Positions 1-8,980 of a stretch of 64,000 nt of DNA are shown here, in pieces. Where the stretch lies: IMG/VR virus record IMGVR_UViG_3300042010_000030, positions 1 through 64,000 of that record; one strand, written 5' to 3'. The translations under genes and the position numbers were made by a program. A model generated the notes under the pieces. The model did no database searches and was not told the origin of the DNA. It saw only the letters and a list, made by a program, of their open reading frames with translations. The DNA is from a virus. Position 1 is the first letter of the stretch. Each line of letters starts with the position of its first letter.

Positions 1-2
1 AT

Positions 3-470
3 AACCCAGCACGGTCATCCTCGTACATCTTCACGATTACTGGTTTCCGTGACCTTTCATTCAAGCTGCAAAACGCGGCTGTCCCTGACGTCAACCTTGG
101 CGGTTCACCTTTTCCTACACGCACTGTCGACATTCTGATACCAAGTAACAAGCTGTCGTATGACCCAGTTCCGTTCAACTTTCTTGTGTCTGAAGGTCTG
201 AAAGAGTGGATTGAGGTGTACAAGTGGATGGATGACTTGACTCGACTTGACGGTCAGAACGACATGACTGCCGAGATGACTATTCTCGATTCAGTGAATC
301 GACCTGTCGCACGCTTCATCTATACGGGTGTGTATCCCTTGATGTTGGGTGGACTTCAATATAGTATGATGGATCAGGAACGTATCATATCATGCAACCT
401 TACGTTGCAGTTCGATGAGTTTCAGGTCGAAAATTTAGTGAGTGGAGATCGCATTACCCATGGCAACTAA
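3..470 (+). CDS. Tail-tube-like virion protein, 5' end missing
   Basis: The reading frame is open from the left edge, so the start lies outside the window; 155 residues remain. The visible protein has the pattern of the phage tail-tube beta-barrel family (gp19/gp54 type): an N-terminal beta region, a PxxNLGG turn, a central SEGLKEWIEVYKWM helix and a C-terminal beta hairpin ending in a DEFQVE segment. Proteins of this kind stack as the inner tube of the contractile tail or cap the baseplate. The stop overlaps the uvsY start by 11 nt. I cannot tell tube, tube initiator and related baseplate proteins apart from the fragment. Confidence 0.5.
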   Translation, partial: NPARSSSYIFTITGFRDLSFKLQNAAVPDVNLGGSPFPTRTVDILIPSNKLSYDPVPFNFLVSEGLKEWIEVYKWMDDLTRLDGQNDMTAEMTILDSVNRPVARFIYTGVYPLMLGGLQYSMMDQERIISCNLTLQFDEFQVENLVSGDRITHGN

Positions 471-936
471 CATGGAACATTATAAAAGTCTGAAACAGGA
501 TGTCGCAGACCGCTTTACTGAGATCAAAGAGCTTGCCACAGAAGAGAACGTTATCAACGAGTTCAACCTTGATGGTGAGTCTCTTCGCACGCCAAAGCTA
601 CATGGTCGCTGGTTGGGTCTGTTAGGTGAAGAGGCAATCAAGGCAAAACAGATCCAGAACATGCTGAAGAAGGTTACACTCGAACGCACTCGTTGGTATA
701 TGGGTTCGCAAACTGACAAGTACTATGCGGAATACGGTCAACCGCATACACGTGTAGCCAAGACTGATCTTCCGTTGTACCTTGATGCTGATGACTACAT
801 GGGCTTGATGCGTGAGATCTATGAGATCCAATCGCAGATGGTCGACTTCTTGGAAAAGACTATCAAGGAAATCAGTTCACGCACGTTTCATATACGATCA
901 GCAATTGATTGGCGCAAGTTCGAAAGCGGTTCATGA
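460..936 (+). CDS. uvsY: UvsY-like recombination mediator
   Basis: A 158-aa basic, helical protein matching T4 UvsY, which loads UvsX recombinase onto SSB-coated single-stranded DNA. Support comes from the KLHGRWLGLLGEEAIKAK block, the YYxG-type central segment (KYYAEYGQ) and the C-terminal SRTFHIRSAIDWRKFESG, which parallels the T4 UvsY tail. I place the start at ATG 460 (MATNMEHYK) rather than the GTG at 442, because a GGAG at 444-447 precedes it. UvsX is encoded at 29236 and UvsW at 1386, so the full T4 recombination trio is present. Confidence 0.82.
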   Translation: MATNMEHYKSLKQDVADRFTEIKELATEENVINEFNLDGESLRTPKLHGRWLGLLGEEAIKAKQIQNMLKKVTLERTRWYMGSQTDKYYAEYGQPHTRVAKTDLPLYLDADDYMGLMREIYEIQSQMVDFLEKTIKEISSRTFHIRSAIDWRKFESGS

Positions 937-980
937 TGACAGGGCACTTCGGTGCCCTTCTTTATGGTTAAAATTCCGAC

Positions 981-988
981 GATAAGTA
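981..988 (+). promoter_or_regulatory. Late-promoter-like motif GATAAGTA
   Basis: The octamer resembles the T4 late promoter TATAAATA with one change inside TAAATA. It lies 31 nt before the ATG of the ParB-like gene, the same distance as cleaner copies upstream of other candidate virion genes in this window. gp55 encoded at 4147 would recognise such sites. Confidence 0.4.
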
Positions 989-1018
989 GTAGATCTAAAC
1001 CATACCACAGGTTCATCT

Positions 1019-1393
1019 ATGCTTTCGTTCAACCAATATGTGACTGAGCAATCTGTTATCGGCGGGTTCAACATCCCACGCGCTAGCATGCCTCAGATTG
1101 CAGACCAAACGGCGTTCGCCGCATACCTCGAATTCTTAGGTATAACTGTCAAGAAAGGCCCGATTGCACTGCATCAAGTGCGGCCTACTCAGACTGAATT
1201 TGACCAAGCCAAAGTTGACGGTATGGTTGGCCCTTACGGTTCAATCATTGTCTCGACTGACGGTTATATTCTTGACGGTCACCACAGATACTTTGCAGCC
1301 ATGCGCGATCAAACTGAGATCGACTGTTACGCCTGTGATGTGCCTATCAACCAGTTGCTTGCGCACGCCAACGATTACTTGTCTGATGAATAA
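1019..1393 (+). CDS. ParB/Srx-like domain protein
   Basis: 124 aa. The core STDGYILDGHHRYFAAM is the signature of the ParB N-terminal/sulfiredoxin-like fold (a V-P---Q-type segment, then IIVS-DG-ILDGHHR), which in ParB binds and hydrolyses nucleotide. The N-terminus MLSFNQYVTEQ looks like the T4 internal-protein capsid-targeting type MKTYQEFIAEA, and a late-like motif sits 31 nt upstream, so a packaged virion protein is possible. Its last codons overlap the uvsW start by 8 nt. The biochemical role in phage is unknown to me. Confidence 0.6.
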   Translation: MLSFNQYVTEQSVIGGFNIPRASMPQIADQTAFAAYLEFLGITVKKGPIALHQVRPTQTEFDQAKVDGMVGPYGSIIVSTDGYILDGHHRYFAAMRDQTEIDCYACDVPINQLLAHANDYLSDE

Positions 1394-2966
1394 TCCAGAC
1401 ATCGTTATCACCAAACTCAATTCGACCTGGATGCATATCAGGTGCAAAGAAGTCTCTATGGAAATGGAGATCTCCGAGCGCTTCAGCTTCAAGGTCGACA
1501 ATGCACAGTTTGACCCACGCGTTCGCAGTGGTCGTTGGGACGGCATCAAGCGCCTCTACAATCGCACGCATAAGCGCATGTACAGCGGCCTTTTGTTTGA
1601 GCTTGTGAAGTTCCTCACTAAGCAAGACTACAGCTTCAAAATCGATCCTACGTTGCTTGTGGCCCCGTCTGCCGAGCGTGCTGACATCGAGGCACTGACG
1701 ACTGACTTCATTCGCCCGCATGATAAAGGTGTGGCTATCGATCCGTACGATTACCAGTACGATGCAGTGACTTACATGATGAATGCTGGTCGCTCTATCT
1801 GTCTGGCGGCGACGTCTGCTGGTAAGAGTCTGTCGATGTACTTGGCGATTCGTCTGTATCAGATGGCCGATGAACTCGAAGGTAAACGGATTCTGATCGT
1901 CGTGCCGTCGAAGATGCTAGTTGAGCAACTGTATGACGACTTCGACAACTATTCGACATTCACAGGTTCACAGTGGAAAGCAAGCACTTTCTGCCAGAAG
2001 GTGACTGGTAACTATTCGAAGTTCATCGAACGGCCGATTGTGATTACTACATGGCAGTCGCTGAAGACACTGCACGAAAGCACGATCACGCAAGCAGGTG
2101 CAATCTTCGTCGATGAGTGTCATAGCGTCAAAGGCCCTGTGCTGGCTGAGTTGCTAGAAGCTGCTGTGAACTGCGACATTCGACACGGGCTGACGGGCAC
2201 ACTCGACGACATGGAGAGCAACGTTCTCGCGGCACAGGGGCTACTAGGCCCAGCCAAACGTATTGTCACAGCAAAGCAGATCATTGATGCAGGCCGCGCC
2301 ACTGAGGTTGTGGTGAATTGCATGATTCTCGACTATGACAAGGATACCAAACGGGCATTCGATCAAGACCAACAGAATGCGCGCAAGTCGACTGTACAGA
2401 ACGCACGGTATCAGTCCGAAATCAACTTCATCAATAACCTGAAGTGTCGGTTCAACTTCATTCAGACGATGGTATTGTCACTCAAGGGTAACAGTATCGT
2501 GTTGTTTGATCGTGTCGAAGATCAAGGTATTCCACTGTATGAGGACATGAAGGCTCGACATGAACACACATATCTGATTTGTGGTGATACAAGCGATGCC
2601 GAGCGTGAAGAAATCAAGGCGATGTTCGACAAGTATAACGACGTCATTCTCTATGCAACCTTCAGCATCATGTCGACTGGTGTGAGTATCAAGAACTTGC
2701 ACAACATGATTTTTGGTTCTTCGTCTAAGGCAAAGATTCGAGTGTTGCAATCGATTGGTCGGTTGATGCGTCTGCATGAGTCAAAGTCAGTGGCTACACT
2801 GTATGACCTTGTTGACAAGATCGACTACAACGGTCAACCTAACGCGACCTTCAAACACATCGAGGAGAGGATTAAATTCTATGCAGCAGAAAAGTTCAAA
2901 GTCAAATTTATGACATTGAACCTGAATGAAAAGAGATTAGATGAAGAAACGGTTCAATTGCTTTAA
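1386..2966 (+). CDS. uvsW: UvsW-like recombination helicase
   Basis: 526-aa superfamily 2 helicase that in T4 unwinds R-loops and branch-migrates recombination intermediates. It has an N-terminal DNA-binding domain (residues 1-110), Walker A AATSAGKS near 136-143, DECH box at 243-246, a GLTGT motif and a C-terminal helicase domain with QSIGRLMRL (motif VI). The true start is ATG 1386 (MNNPDIVITKL), which overlaps the ParB-like gene; the longer open frame upstream only reads that gene in another frame. It follows uvsY as in many T4 relatives. Confidence 0.9.
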   Translation: MNNPDIVITKLNSTWMHIRCKEVSMEMEISERFSFKVDNAQFDPRVRSGRWDGIKRLYNRTHKRMYSGLLFELVKFLTKQDYSFKIDPTLLVAPSAERADIEALTTDFIRPHDKGVAIDPYDYQYDAVTYMMNAGRSICLAATSAGKSLSMYLAIRLYQMADELEGKRILIVVPSKMLVEQLYDDFDNYSTFTGSQWKASTFCQKVTGNYSKFIERPIVITTWQSLKTLHESTITQAGAIFVDECHSVKGPVLAELLEAAVNCDIRHGLTGTLDDMESNVLAAQGLLGPAKRIVTAKQIIDAGRATEVVVNCMILDYDKDTKRAFDQDQQNARKSTVQNARYQSEINFINNLKCRFNFIQTMVLSLKGNSIVLFDRVEDQGIPLYEDMKARHEHTYLICGDTSDAEREEIKAMFDKYNDVILYATFSIMSTGVSIKNLHNMIFGSSSKAKIRVLQSIGRLMRLHESKSVATLYDLVDKIDYNGQPNATFKHIEERIKFYAAEKFKVKFMTLNLNEKRLDEETVQLL

Positions 2967-3069
2967 AAACGTTCAAGAAGCTTTTGATCTTGGCTTCTTA
3001 TTTGAATCGGGGGAGCGAGCCGTATTTTGCCTGGAAAGGACAAAAACAGACTCGGCTCCACTCGTTACG

Positions 3070-3116
3070 GCATTCACCTAAACACTCAAAAGAAAGCAGT
3101 GTGTTTAGGTGAATGC
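3070..3116. repeat. Long inverted repeat, 16-bp stem
   Basis: GCATTCACCTAAACAC at 3070-3085 is perfectly complementary to 3101-3116, with a 15-nt loop. Beyond one G/G mismatch three more pairs extend it to 19 of 20. No T-tract follows, so it does not look like a simple terminator of uvsW, which ends 103 nt earlier. Confidence 0.8.
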
Positions 3117-3201
3117 GGTATCGCTCACCGTACATAAGAAGTTTAACCTATAACATCTAGGATTAGGGAGGGGAACCGAACTCCTTTTACAAACTGTTTG
3201 C

Positions 3202-3210
3202 TGGTATAAT
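3202..3210 (+). promoter_or_regulatory. Extended -10 promoter candidate
   Basis: TGGTATAAT contains a perfect TATAAT (3205-3210) with a TGn extension, which can drive sigma70 transcription without a good -35. No good -35 is visible. It would transcribe the downstream half of the non-coding region. Confidence 0.4.
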
Positions 3211-3673
3211 TCCCGGCAAGTCTCGCGTAGCCTCTTATGCAACAGCGCGGACTTCGATGTTTGCTTCGGAAGCAGTGACATCATCTTGACGTTTGATTTG
3301 GTAGAAATTCATCTACTCGGTAGCATTAACGTCTTCATCTACCTCAAGCTCGCAATAGCTTGTTCTGTATACCTTTCCACCCTACGAACCACTCGGACTA
3401 GGGACTTGCACATAGCATTGTCATAATATATTCGTCGTTGGCTATCTGCTATGTGAGCATTGCGGGTTCAGCTCCCACACCAACTAGACGTGAATCTTTG
3501 CGATATTACCAATATAAAGTGTTGAATCTATTCATTAAAATATTTTGAAAGGGCATCATACAGCCTATTTAGTCTGAATCAAAATTTAAATCCATTAAAA
3601 ATTAATGCTTGCTAGCCTGATTTTCTATCTGTATAATACTTTTTCAACTTGAATGAAGACAGAATTTATACTT

Positions 3674-4147
3674 ATGAATTTTCAGATTTGGACTGATGGT
3701 GGATTCTCTTTCAACAATAAAATAGGGTCGTGGTCGTTCTTGTTATACCATGATAACAAGGACCAACGCATTGAGCAATATGGATTGGTCGAGCATCACA
3801 AGCAGACCTCACAGATTGCCGAGATGATGGCGATTGTCAAAGCACTCCAGTTCGTCAGTGACGTGCTGTGTGAAGACGATCTGGTCAAAGCAAAAGCTGT
3901 CGACATCACCATTACAACAGACTCCATGTACTGTGTCAACTCTATGAACGACTGGATGCACAAATGGCAACGTGCAGGCTGGCCGGCAGACAAACAAAAC
4001 CTTGATTTGTGGATGCAAGTCTACGCACTGAAGTTAAGGTTCAAAACGGTCAACGCGGTCTGGGTGAAAGGTCACTCAGGCGTCGAACTTAACGAACGCG
4101 TAGATCATCTAAATCAGCTAGCACTCATCGAAAAGGGTTTACGTTAA
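3674..4147 (+). CDS. rnhA: Ribonuclease HI
   Basis: 157 aa. It cleaves RNA in RNA-DNA hybrids, probably removing primers. The acidic active site is visible: D8 in WTDGG, E50 in IAEMMA, D83 in TTDSMY and D in ERVDHL, together with the KGHSG loop. This is the cellular RNase HI fold, not the FEN-type RNase H of T4. The start at 3674 (MNFQIWTDGG) places the first beta strand normally; an ATG at 3653 would add seven residues. The stop overlaps the gp55 start (TAATG). Confidence 0.88.
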   Translation: MNFQIWTDGGFSFNNKIGSWSFLLYHDNKDQRIEQYGLVEHHKQTSQIAEMMAIVKALQFVSDVLCEDDLVKAKAVDITITTDSMYCVNSMNDWMHKWQRAGWPADKQNLDLWMQVYALKLRFKTVNAVWVKGHSGVELNERVDHLNQLALIEKGLR

Positions 4148-4785
4148 TGACCATCGCAACTCAAGAAATCCTCGAAGGCGACATCGACTCGCTAACGTTT
4201 GAACTGTGCGCCAAAGCCCCTGAGAAGTCCAAGCCAGCCCAGTACGTCAACAACAAAGAGCTACAGGCAGAGTTCGTTATCTACGCGACGAAAAAAGAGC
4301 TGTGGCTGTCTGAAGGCAAAGGCATCCCACCGATGTCGAACAAGATCGGTCAGGCAATCATCGACATCGCCACACGTCGCACCTACTCCCGCAACTTTGT
4401 AGGCTACACGCAGGCATGGAAAGAAGAGATGATCGGTGACGCTATCGAGACGTGCGCCCGCTATGCTCACAACTACAACCCTTTCAAGTACAACAACCCT
4501 TTTGCCTACATCACGCAACTGGTGACCAACGCAATCATCCTGCGAATCAAGCGTGAGAAGAAACAAACCTACATCAAGTTCAAGTCATACGACAACGCGC
4601 ACGGCTTCAATGGATTGTTGGATGAGAACATCAGCGAAGATGACCTGTTGCTGATGGACGAGACGACCGACATGTACCGTGATCACCTGAACTACATCGC
4701 CGACTATGAAACGCGCTACATGACTAAGCCTGAAAAGGAAGATGTAGACGACTGTAATATGGGCGTGTTAGAGTTCCTCGCCTAA
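4147..4785 (+). CDS. 55: Late-transcription sigma factor gp55
   Basis: 212 aa, similar to T4 gp55, which directs host RNA polymerase to TATAAATA late promoters. Recognisable parts are the KPAQYVNNKELQAEFVIY segment, the region-2-like stretch with the Y-NPFKYNNPFAYITQ block and an acidic linker. The hydrophobic/acidic C-terminus (MGVLEFLA) matches the sliding-clamp-binding tail of gp55. The TAAATA motifs annotated in this window are its expected targets. Confidence 0.87.
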   Translation: MTIATQEILEGDIDSLTFELCAKAPEKSKPAQYVNNKELQAEFVIYATKKELWLSEGKGIPPMSNKIGQAIIDIATRRTYSRNFVGYTQAWKEEMIGDAIETCARYAHNYNPFKYNNPFAYITQLVTNAIILRIKREKKQTYIKFKSYDNAHGFNGLLDENISEDDLLLMDETTDMYRDHLNYIADYETRYMTKPEKEDVDDCNMGVLEFLA

Positions 4786-4815
4786 CACATCTCAACTAAC
4801 TTGTAAGGATTGGTA

Positions 4816-5244
4816 ATGAACAGTAACTATGATGCGTCGATGTCGTTTCAGTTTAAAAACAGTGGGCTTTTGTATTCTTACAATGGTAAGACTAACGAAG
4901 TAACAGGGCAGACAATCAACGATTCAATCAAGTACACGCCTACTCGCGTAAATCAATGCCTGCAAACTGGTGAATGGCAAGTTGTACCTGCGAAAGAGAA
5001 ATTCCCACGCGCTGGCATCTATGTAAAAGTTGACACCAACGTGAAAGCGTTTTTGGTTGGCCCGTCTACTCAGACAGGGTACTGGGTCGTTGAAGTTGAC
5101 GGTGGCTCTGTGTTCAAAGTAAGAGTTGGCCAACTGAAAGAACTCCAAGACGATGATACTAAGGCGTTTGATATCGCCCGCGACCTCAACATCTCGTTTA
5201 ACACCGCGATGCAGATGGTCAAAAAAGGCTACGGTAAGCTATGA
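4816..5244 (+). CDS. Hypothetical protein
   Basis: 142 aa, not recognised. ATG 4816 follows AAGGAT at 4805-4810, so the TTG at 4810 is not needed. A central region rich in beta strands (GIYVKVDTNVKAFLVG) precedes a C-terminal helical part (FDIARDLNISFNTAMQMVKKGYG) that could be a helix-turn-helix. The stop overlaps gp47 as ATGA, so it is translated in the recombination operon. Confidence 0.75.
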   Translation: MNSNYDASMSFQFKNSGLLYSYNGKTNEVTGQTINDSIKYTPTRVNQCLQTGEWQVVPAKEKFPRAGIYVKVDTNVKAFLVGPSTQTGYWVVEVDGGSVFKVRVGQLKELQDDDTKAFDIARDLNISFNTAMQMVKKGYGKL

Positions 5245-6332
5245 CTGTTGCGATCATCACTGATACTCACCAGGGGGCTCGGTCATCGAGCTCCATCTTC
5301 CGTTCCTATATGCAATTCTGGTATGACACTGAGTTCTTTTCGAAGCTGAAAGCTCAAGGCATCACAGACATCCTGCACTTGGGCGACTTCTTTGATAACC
5401 GCAACTCAATCTCGGTGTTCGACATCGACTTCGTAGTTGGCTGGTTCGCACAACAGTTGATTGAAGGTGACTTCAACTTCATCGTCATTCTGGGTAACCA
5501 CGACGTCGCCTACAAGAATACGAACAAGATCCACAGTCTGGCAGTGCTGAAAGCTGCTGCACCGAACAACGTGACCGTGATTGAAGAGTGCACGACAAAA
5601 GAGCTTGACGGGCAACTGTACGCGCTCGTGCCGTGGATTAACTCGGAGAACTACGACAACACGATGGATTTCCTGGCTACTCATCCTGACAAGGACACGA
5701 CAGTGGTTGCTGGTCACTTTGAGATTCAAGGGGCCAAGCACTACGCGTCGTCAGCACCTGCTGAACACGGCCTGAATGCTGAGCTGTTCAAAGAGTTCCA
5801 AGAAGTCTGGTCTGGGCACTTTCACCACAAGTCGAAGTTGTCCAACGTGCGCTACATGGGTTCGGCGTTCCATCTGAACTGGCAGGATTACGGCGATGCT
5901 CGTGGTCACCACTTGTTCGATGCACGCACACAGACCTTGACCTTTGTCGAGAACACCACCTGCCTGTTCACCATGGTAACATTCGAAGCTGACGTGTTCA
6001 AGGCAATGACTGATGCTGAGTACCTCGACCTGTTCGAAGGCATGTTTGTTCGCCTCGTTGTCAACAGTGAGTATAATCGCGTCGACTTGATGGATACTGT
6101 GAGTAAGATCAACCGTGCGAAGCCTCATGACCTGCAAGTGGTCAACACCTATGCCCTGACTGAAGACAGCTCTGACACTGCTGAAGACGTCGAAGAGCGC
6201 ACGAGCAAGACGACTCAACAGTACATCGAGGACTATATCTCGAATAACCCACAGTTTGGTGATAAGGCAGTACGTGAGTTGATGACGAAGCTGTTTGCTG
6301 AAGCCTCAACTATCCTGCTGAAAGGTGAGTAA
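5241..6332 (+). CDS. 47: gp47-like recombination nuclease (Mre11/SbcD family)
   Basis: 363-aa manganese-dependent nuclease subunit of the gp46/gp47 complex, which resects DNA ends and degrades host DNA. The phosphoesterase motifs are in order: DTH at 8-10, GDFFD at 48-52, GNHD at 85-88, then AGHFE and SGHFHH in the 150-200 region. It overlaps the preceding gene by 4 nt and gp46 by 1 nt (TAATG), so the two subunits are co-translated. Confidence 0.92.
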   Translation: MTVAIITDTHQGARSSSSIFRSYMQFWYDTEFFSKLKAQGITDILHLGDFFDNRNSISVFDIDFVVGWFAQQLIEGDFNFIVILGNHDVAYKNTNKIHSLAVLKAAAPNNVTVIEECTTKELDGQLYALVPWINSENYDNTMDFLATHPDKDTTVVAGHFEIQGAKHYASSAPAEHGLNAELFKEFQEVWSGHFHHKSKLSNVRYMGSAFHLNWQDYGDARGHHLFDARTQTLTFVENTTCLFTMVTFEADVFKAMTDAEYLDLFEGMFVRLVVNSEYNRVDLMDTVSKINRAKPHDLQVVNTYALTEDSSDTAEDVEERTSKTTQQYIEDYISNNPQFGDKAVRELMTKLFAEASTILLKGE

Positions 6333-8035
6333 TGTTAACGTTTAAGAAGGTCAAGTATAAGAACTTCCAGAGCATCGGCAACGCGGCAATCACGATTGAT
6401 CTTGATCGTTCACCAACGACTTGCATCGGTGGCCATAACGGCGCTGGCAAGTCGTCGTTGCTTGAAGCGATCTCCTACGGGCTGTTCGGTAAGTCGCTGA
6501 AGAAGGTCACGCTGAGCCAGTTGATCAACACGATCAACAAGAAGAACATGGTTGTTGAAATCGAGTTCGAGAAGAATGGTAAGGCGTATAAGGTCGTGCG
6601 CGGCCAGAAGCCTGCGGTGTTCGAGTTCTGGATTGATAACGAACTGCAAGACCAAAGCGCGGCGTCGAAAGACTACCAGGCTAAAGTCGAGTACGTTCTT
6701 GGTATGGACTTCAAACTGTTCACTCAGATCGTCGTCCTGAACAAAGAGAAGTATGTACCGTTCATGGAGCTTGGTGCTGCTGATCGTCGCAAAGTCGTTG
6801 AAGACATCTTGGACATCTCGGTGTTCAGTGTCATGTCCGATCTACTGAAGAAGGTCACCTCGAACCTCAACACGGAAATCGAAGACCTCAAGTATGAGCG
6901 TGAACGTCTGGACGAGCGCATGCGTGGTCAGCAACGTCTGATCGATGAGGCTGCTTCTAACGTTGACGGTCAGATCGCAATCATCAACGAGACCATCAGC
7001 ACTCTTGGTGACCGTATCGAAGGGCTTGAGACTGAATGCCGTTCGTATGACGATGAGCTTGAAACCCTCAAAGACATCGCGCAGAAGGTCAACGATGCCA
7101 GCAAGACCAAGCGCCAGTTCGAAGACGTTGCAGTCAAGTTCCAGTCGAACATCACTGACCTTCAGAAGACCGCAAAGTTCTTCGAGGACAATGATGTCTG
7201 CCCGACTTGCTCACAAGCAATCGACGATGCCACCAAAGCAAGCAAGCACACCGAGTGTAATGACAAGGTGTCTGGTATCAAGGCGTCGGCCACAAGTATG
7301 GTCGAACACTACCAGAAAGCAGTAGCCGACCTGACAGCCCTTGTAACAGCCCAACAGCGTGAGCAAACGTTGCGTCAAGGCATACGTCAGCTTGAAAGCG
7401 AGATGCAGCGTATACGCGGTGAGATTCGTTCTAACGTCGCATCTGTGCAGCGTCTGTCGGCTGAATCGAAAGTTGACCAGTATGTTGCTGAGTTGACCAA
7501 GACCAAAGAGTCGCATCAGCTCATGACTGACAGCCTCAACGGTCTGAAGCTGACGCAAGAAGCCCAGTCGAAGTGTAAGGAGTTGCTGAAGGACGACGGT
7601 ATCAAGGCGTCTATCGTGCGTGACTACATCGAGTTCATCAACAATCGTCTGAACGAATACCTAGGGGCGATGGATTTCCATCTGAACTTGTCGATCAACG
7701 AGAAGTTCGAAGACAAGATCAACGCAATCAACCGCGAAGGCTTCACCTACGATAACCTGTCGACTGGTCAGAAGTGTCGCGTCAACCTTGCTCTGTGGCT
7801 TGCTCTGCTCGAAGTCGCGTCGATTAAGAACTCTGTTGTGACCAACATCTTGTTCCTCGATGAGATCCTCGAACCAATCGACCGTGAGGGTGTAGGGATG
7901 TTCATGAAGCTGGTGCGTGAGAAGTTGCCACACAAAAACACCTTCGTCGTGACCCAGCGCTTCGATGAGTTCAAAGACCACTTCCGCAGTGAGCTTCAGT
8001 TCAGATTGAACGAGGGCTTCACTGAGATCGTATAA
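6332..8035 (+). CDS. 46: gp46-like recombination ATPase (Rad50/SbcC family)
   Basis: 567-aa SMC-like ATPase partner of gp47. Walker A GGHNGAGKS lies at 33-41, a long coiled coil follows with a zinc hook CPTC at 290-293, and the C-terminal lobe carries the signature LSTGQ at 476-480 and Walker B FLDE around 508-511. The coiled-coil arms are short compared with cellular Rad50, as usual for phage gp46. A strong hairpin follows the stop. Confidence 0.93.
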   Translation: MLTFKKVKYKNFQSIGNAAITIDLDRSPTTCIGGHNGAGKSSLLEAISYGLFGKSLKKVTLSQLINTINKKNMVVEIEFEKNGKAYKVVRGQKPAVFEFWIDNELQDQSAASKDYQAKVEYVLGMDFKLFTQIVVLNKEKYVPFMELGAADRRKVVEDILDISVFSVMSDLLKKVTSNLNTEIEDLKYERERLDERMRGQQRLIDEAASNVDGQIAIINETISTLGDRIEGLETECRSYDDELETLKDIAQKVNDASKTKRQFEDVAVKFQSNITDLQKTAKFFEDNDVCPTCSQAIDDATKASKHTECNDKVSGIKASATSMVEHYQKAVADLTALVTAQQREQTLRQGIRQLESEMQRIRGEIRSNVASVQRLSAESKVDQYVAELTKTKESHQLMTDSLNGLKLTQEAQSKCKELLKDDGIKASIVRDYIEFINNRLNEYLGAMDFHLNLSINEKFEDKINAINREGFTYDNLSTGQKCRVNLALWLALLEVASIKNSVVTNILFLDEILEPIDREGVGMFMKLVREKLPHKNTFVVTQRFDEFKDHFRSELQFRLNEGFTEIV

Positions 8036-8038
8036 CCT

Positions 8039-8062
8039 GAAGGGGCCTTGATTGGCCCCTTC
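8039..8062 (+). terminator. Hairpin terminator after gp46
   Basis: GAAGGGGCC pairs with GGCCCCTTC around a 6-nt loop (TTGATT), starting four bases after the gp46 stop. Only a weak pyrimidine run follows. Confidence 0.7.
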
Positions 8063-8072
8063 CTACCTCTGA

Positions 8073-8080
8073 GATAAATA
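8073..8080 (+). promoter_or_regulatory. Late promoter motif GATAAATA
   Basis: One change from T4 TATAAATA, located directly after the gp46 terminator and 67 nt before the next ATG. Confidence 0.6.
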
Positions 8081-8146
8081 CCAGTATCTTTACGTCACGG
8101 GTGCGCTATACTCGTGATGTGACCGTTTACATCAAAAGGTATTTGT

Positions 8147-8980
8147 ATGATCACATTAGGTGAATATCTGTCACTCCACGAAAAGCTGATGGTCTTCGGT
8201 AAAGTCGCATACCCGAAGTTTGGCAACGTGGTCATTCTCGCGGGTGGTGCAGGTAGCGGTAAAGGATTCCAGAAGTCGAACCTGCTCGGGATCGAAGGTA
8301 AGAGCTTCGACGTTGACGCACTGAAAGAGCTTGCGGTGAAGTCTACCAAGTTCGCACAGAAGGTCAAAGAAGAGACAGGTCACGACATCAAGACCTTCGA
8401 CATGAAGAACCCCGACAACGTTGGTAAAATGCACGACATTCTGTCGAGCGTCTACAACATCACGAACAAGAGCGATCAGACCGTATTCGCGTCGATACTC
8501 GCTTCAGCCGCAGACCGTAAGCCCAATCTGATCTTCGACGTTACGCTGAAAGACATGAGCAAACTCGAATCGATCACGCGCAACGCACAAGAGCTTGGTT
8601 ACAGTAAAGTGAACATTCACATCGTCTGGGTGGTGAATGACATCAGCGTTGCAATCGACCAGAACGCCAAGCGTAGTCGGGTTGTCCCTGATGAAATTCT
8701 GATGGCGACCCATGAGGGTGCTGCTCTGACCATGAAGAAAATACTTGACATGGGCGACAAGCTGCTCAAGTACATGGACGGTGCGATTTACGTCAGCTTC
8801 AACCGCGTCGGCACTGATACCACTATTGCGAAGTCTGGTAAAGGTGGTGCATACGTCAAAGACGCCAACTACATCTTGGTCAAGAAGCAAGGTTCACCGC
8901 AATTGTCAAGCGCTGAGCTAGGCGATGCCGTCTACAACAAGATCAAAGATTATGTACCTAAAGTGGACACATGGGGTTGA
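8147..8980 (+). CDS. Zeta-toxin-like P-loop kinase
   Basis: 277 aa. GGAGSGKG at 33-40 is a Walker A loop. DVDALK and the later VWVVNDISVAIDQNAKR...VPDEILMATHEGA segment resemble the zeta-toxin/AAA kinase arrangement (strand, Arg lid, VP-E--H). Zeta enzymes phosphorylate UDP-N-acetyl sugars, but the substrate here is unknown. The N-terminus MITLGEYLSLHE resembles a capsid-targeting peptide and a late promoter precedes the gene, so it may be packaged and injected. Confidence 0.55.
   Translation: MITLGEYLSLHEKLMVFGKVAYPKFGNVVILAGGAGSGKGFQKSNLLGIEGKSFDVDALKELAVKSTKFAQKVKEETGHDIKTFDMKNPDNVGKMHDILSSVYNITNKSDQTVFASILASAADRKPNLIFDVTLKDMSKLESITRNAQELGYSKVNIHIVWVVNDISVAIDQNAKRSRVVPDEILMATHEGAALTMKKILDMGDKLLKYMDGAIYVSFNRVGTDTTIAKSGKGGAYVKDANYILVKKQGSPQLSSAELGDAVYNKIKDYVPKVDTWG

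Larger units (their letters stand above)
2967..3673 (+). other. Structured non-coding region, about 700 nt
   Basis: This is the longest gene-free stretch outside the tRNA cluster. No frame has a convincing start with a ribosome site. It holds several inverted repeats: GAGCCG 3017-3022 with 3053-3058, a 16-bp perfect stem 3070-3085/3101-3116, CGGT 3116-3119 with ACCG 3127-3130, a TGCTTCGGAAGCA hairpin near 3260, and CACATAGCA 3409-3417 with TGCTATGTG 3447-3455. An extended -10 (TGGTATAAT, TATAAT at 3205-3210) and a tRNA T-arm-like segment (3465-3481) are also present. It may encode one or more small stable RNAs. Confidence 0.5.

Noticed and set aside
1164-1385. Upstream extension of uvsW by 74 codons
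   Set aside because: It reads the ParB-like gene in another frame; ATG 1386 gives the normal UvsW start.
2967-3480. tmRNA in the non-coding region
   Set aside because: A T-arm-like end exists but no matching 5' acceptor strand or tag frame could be found.
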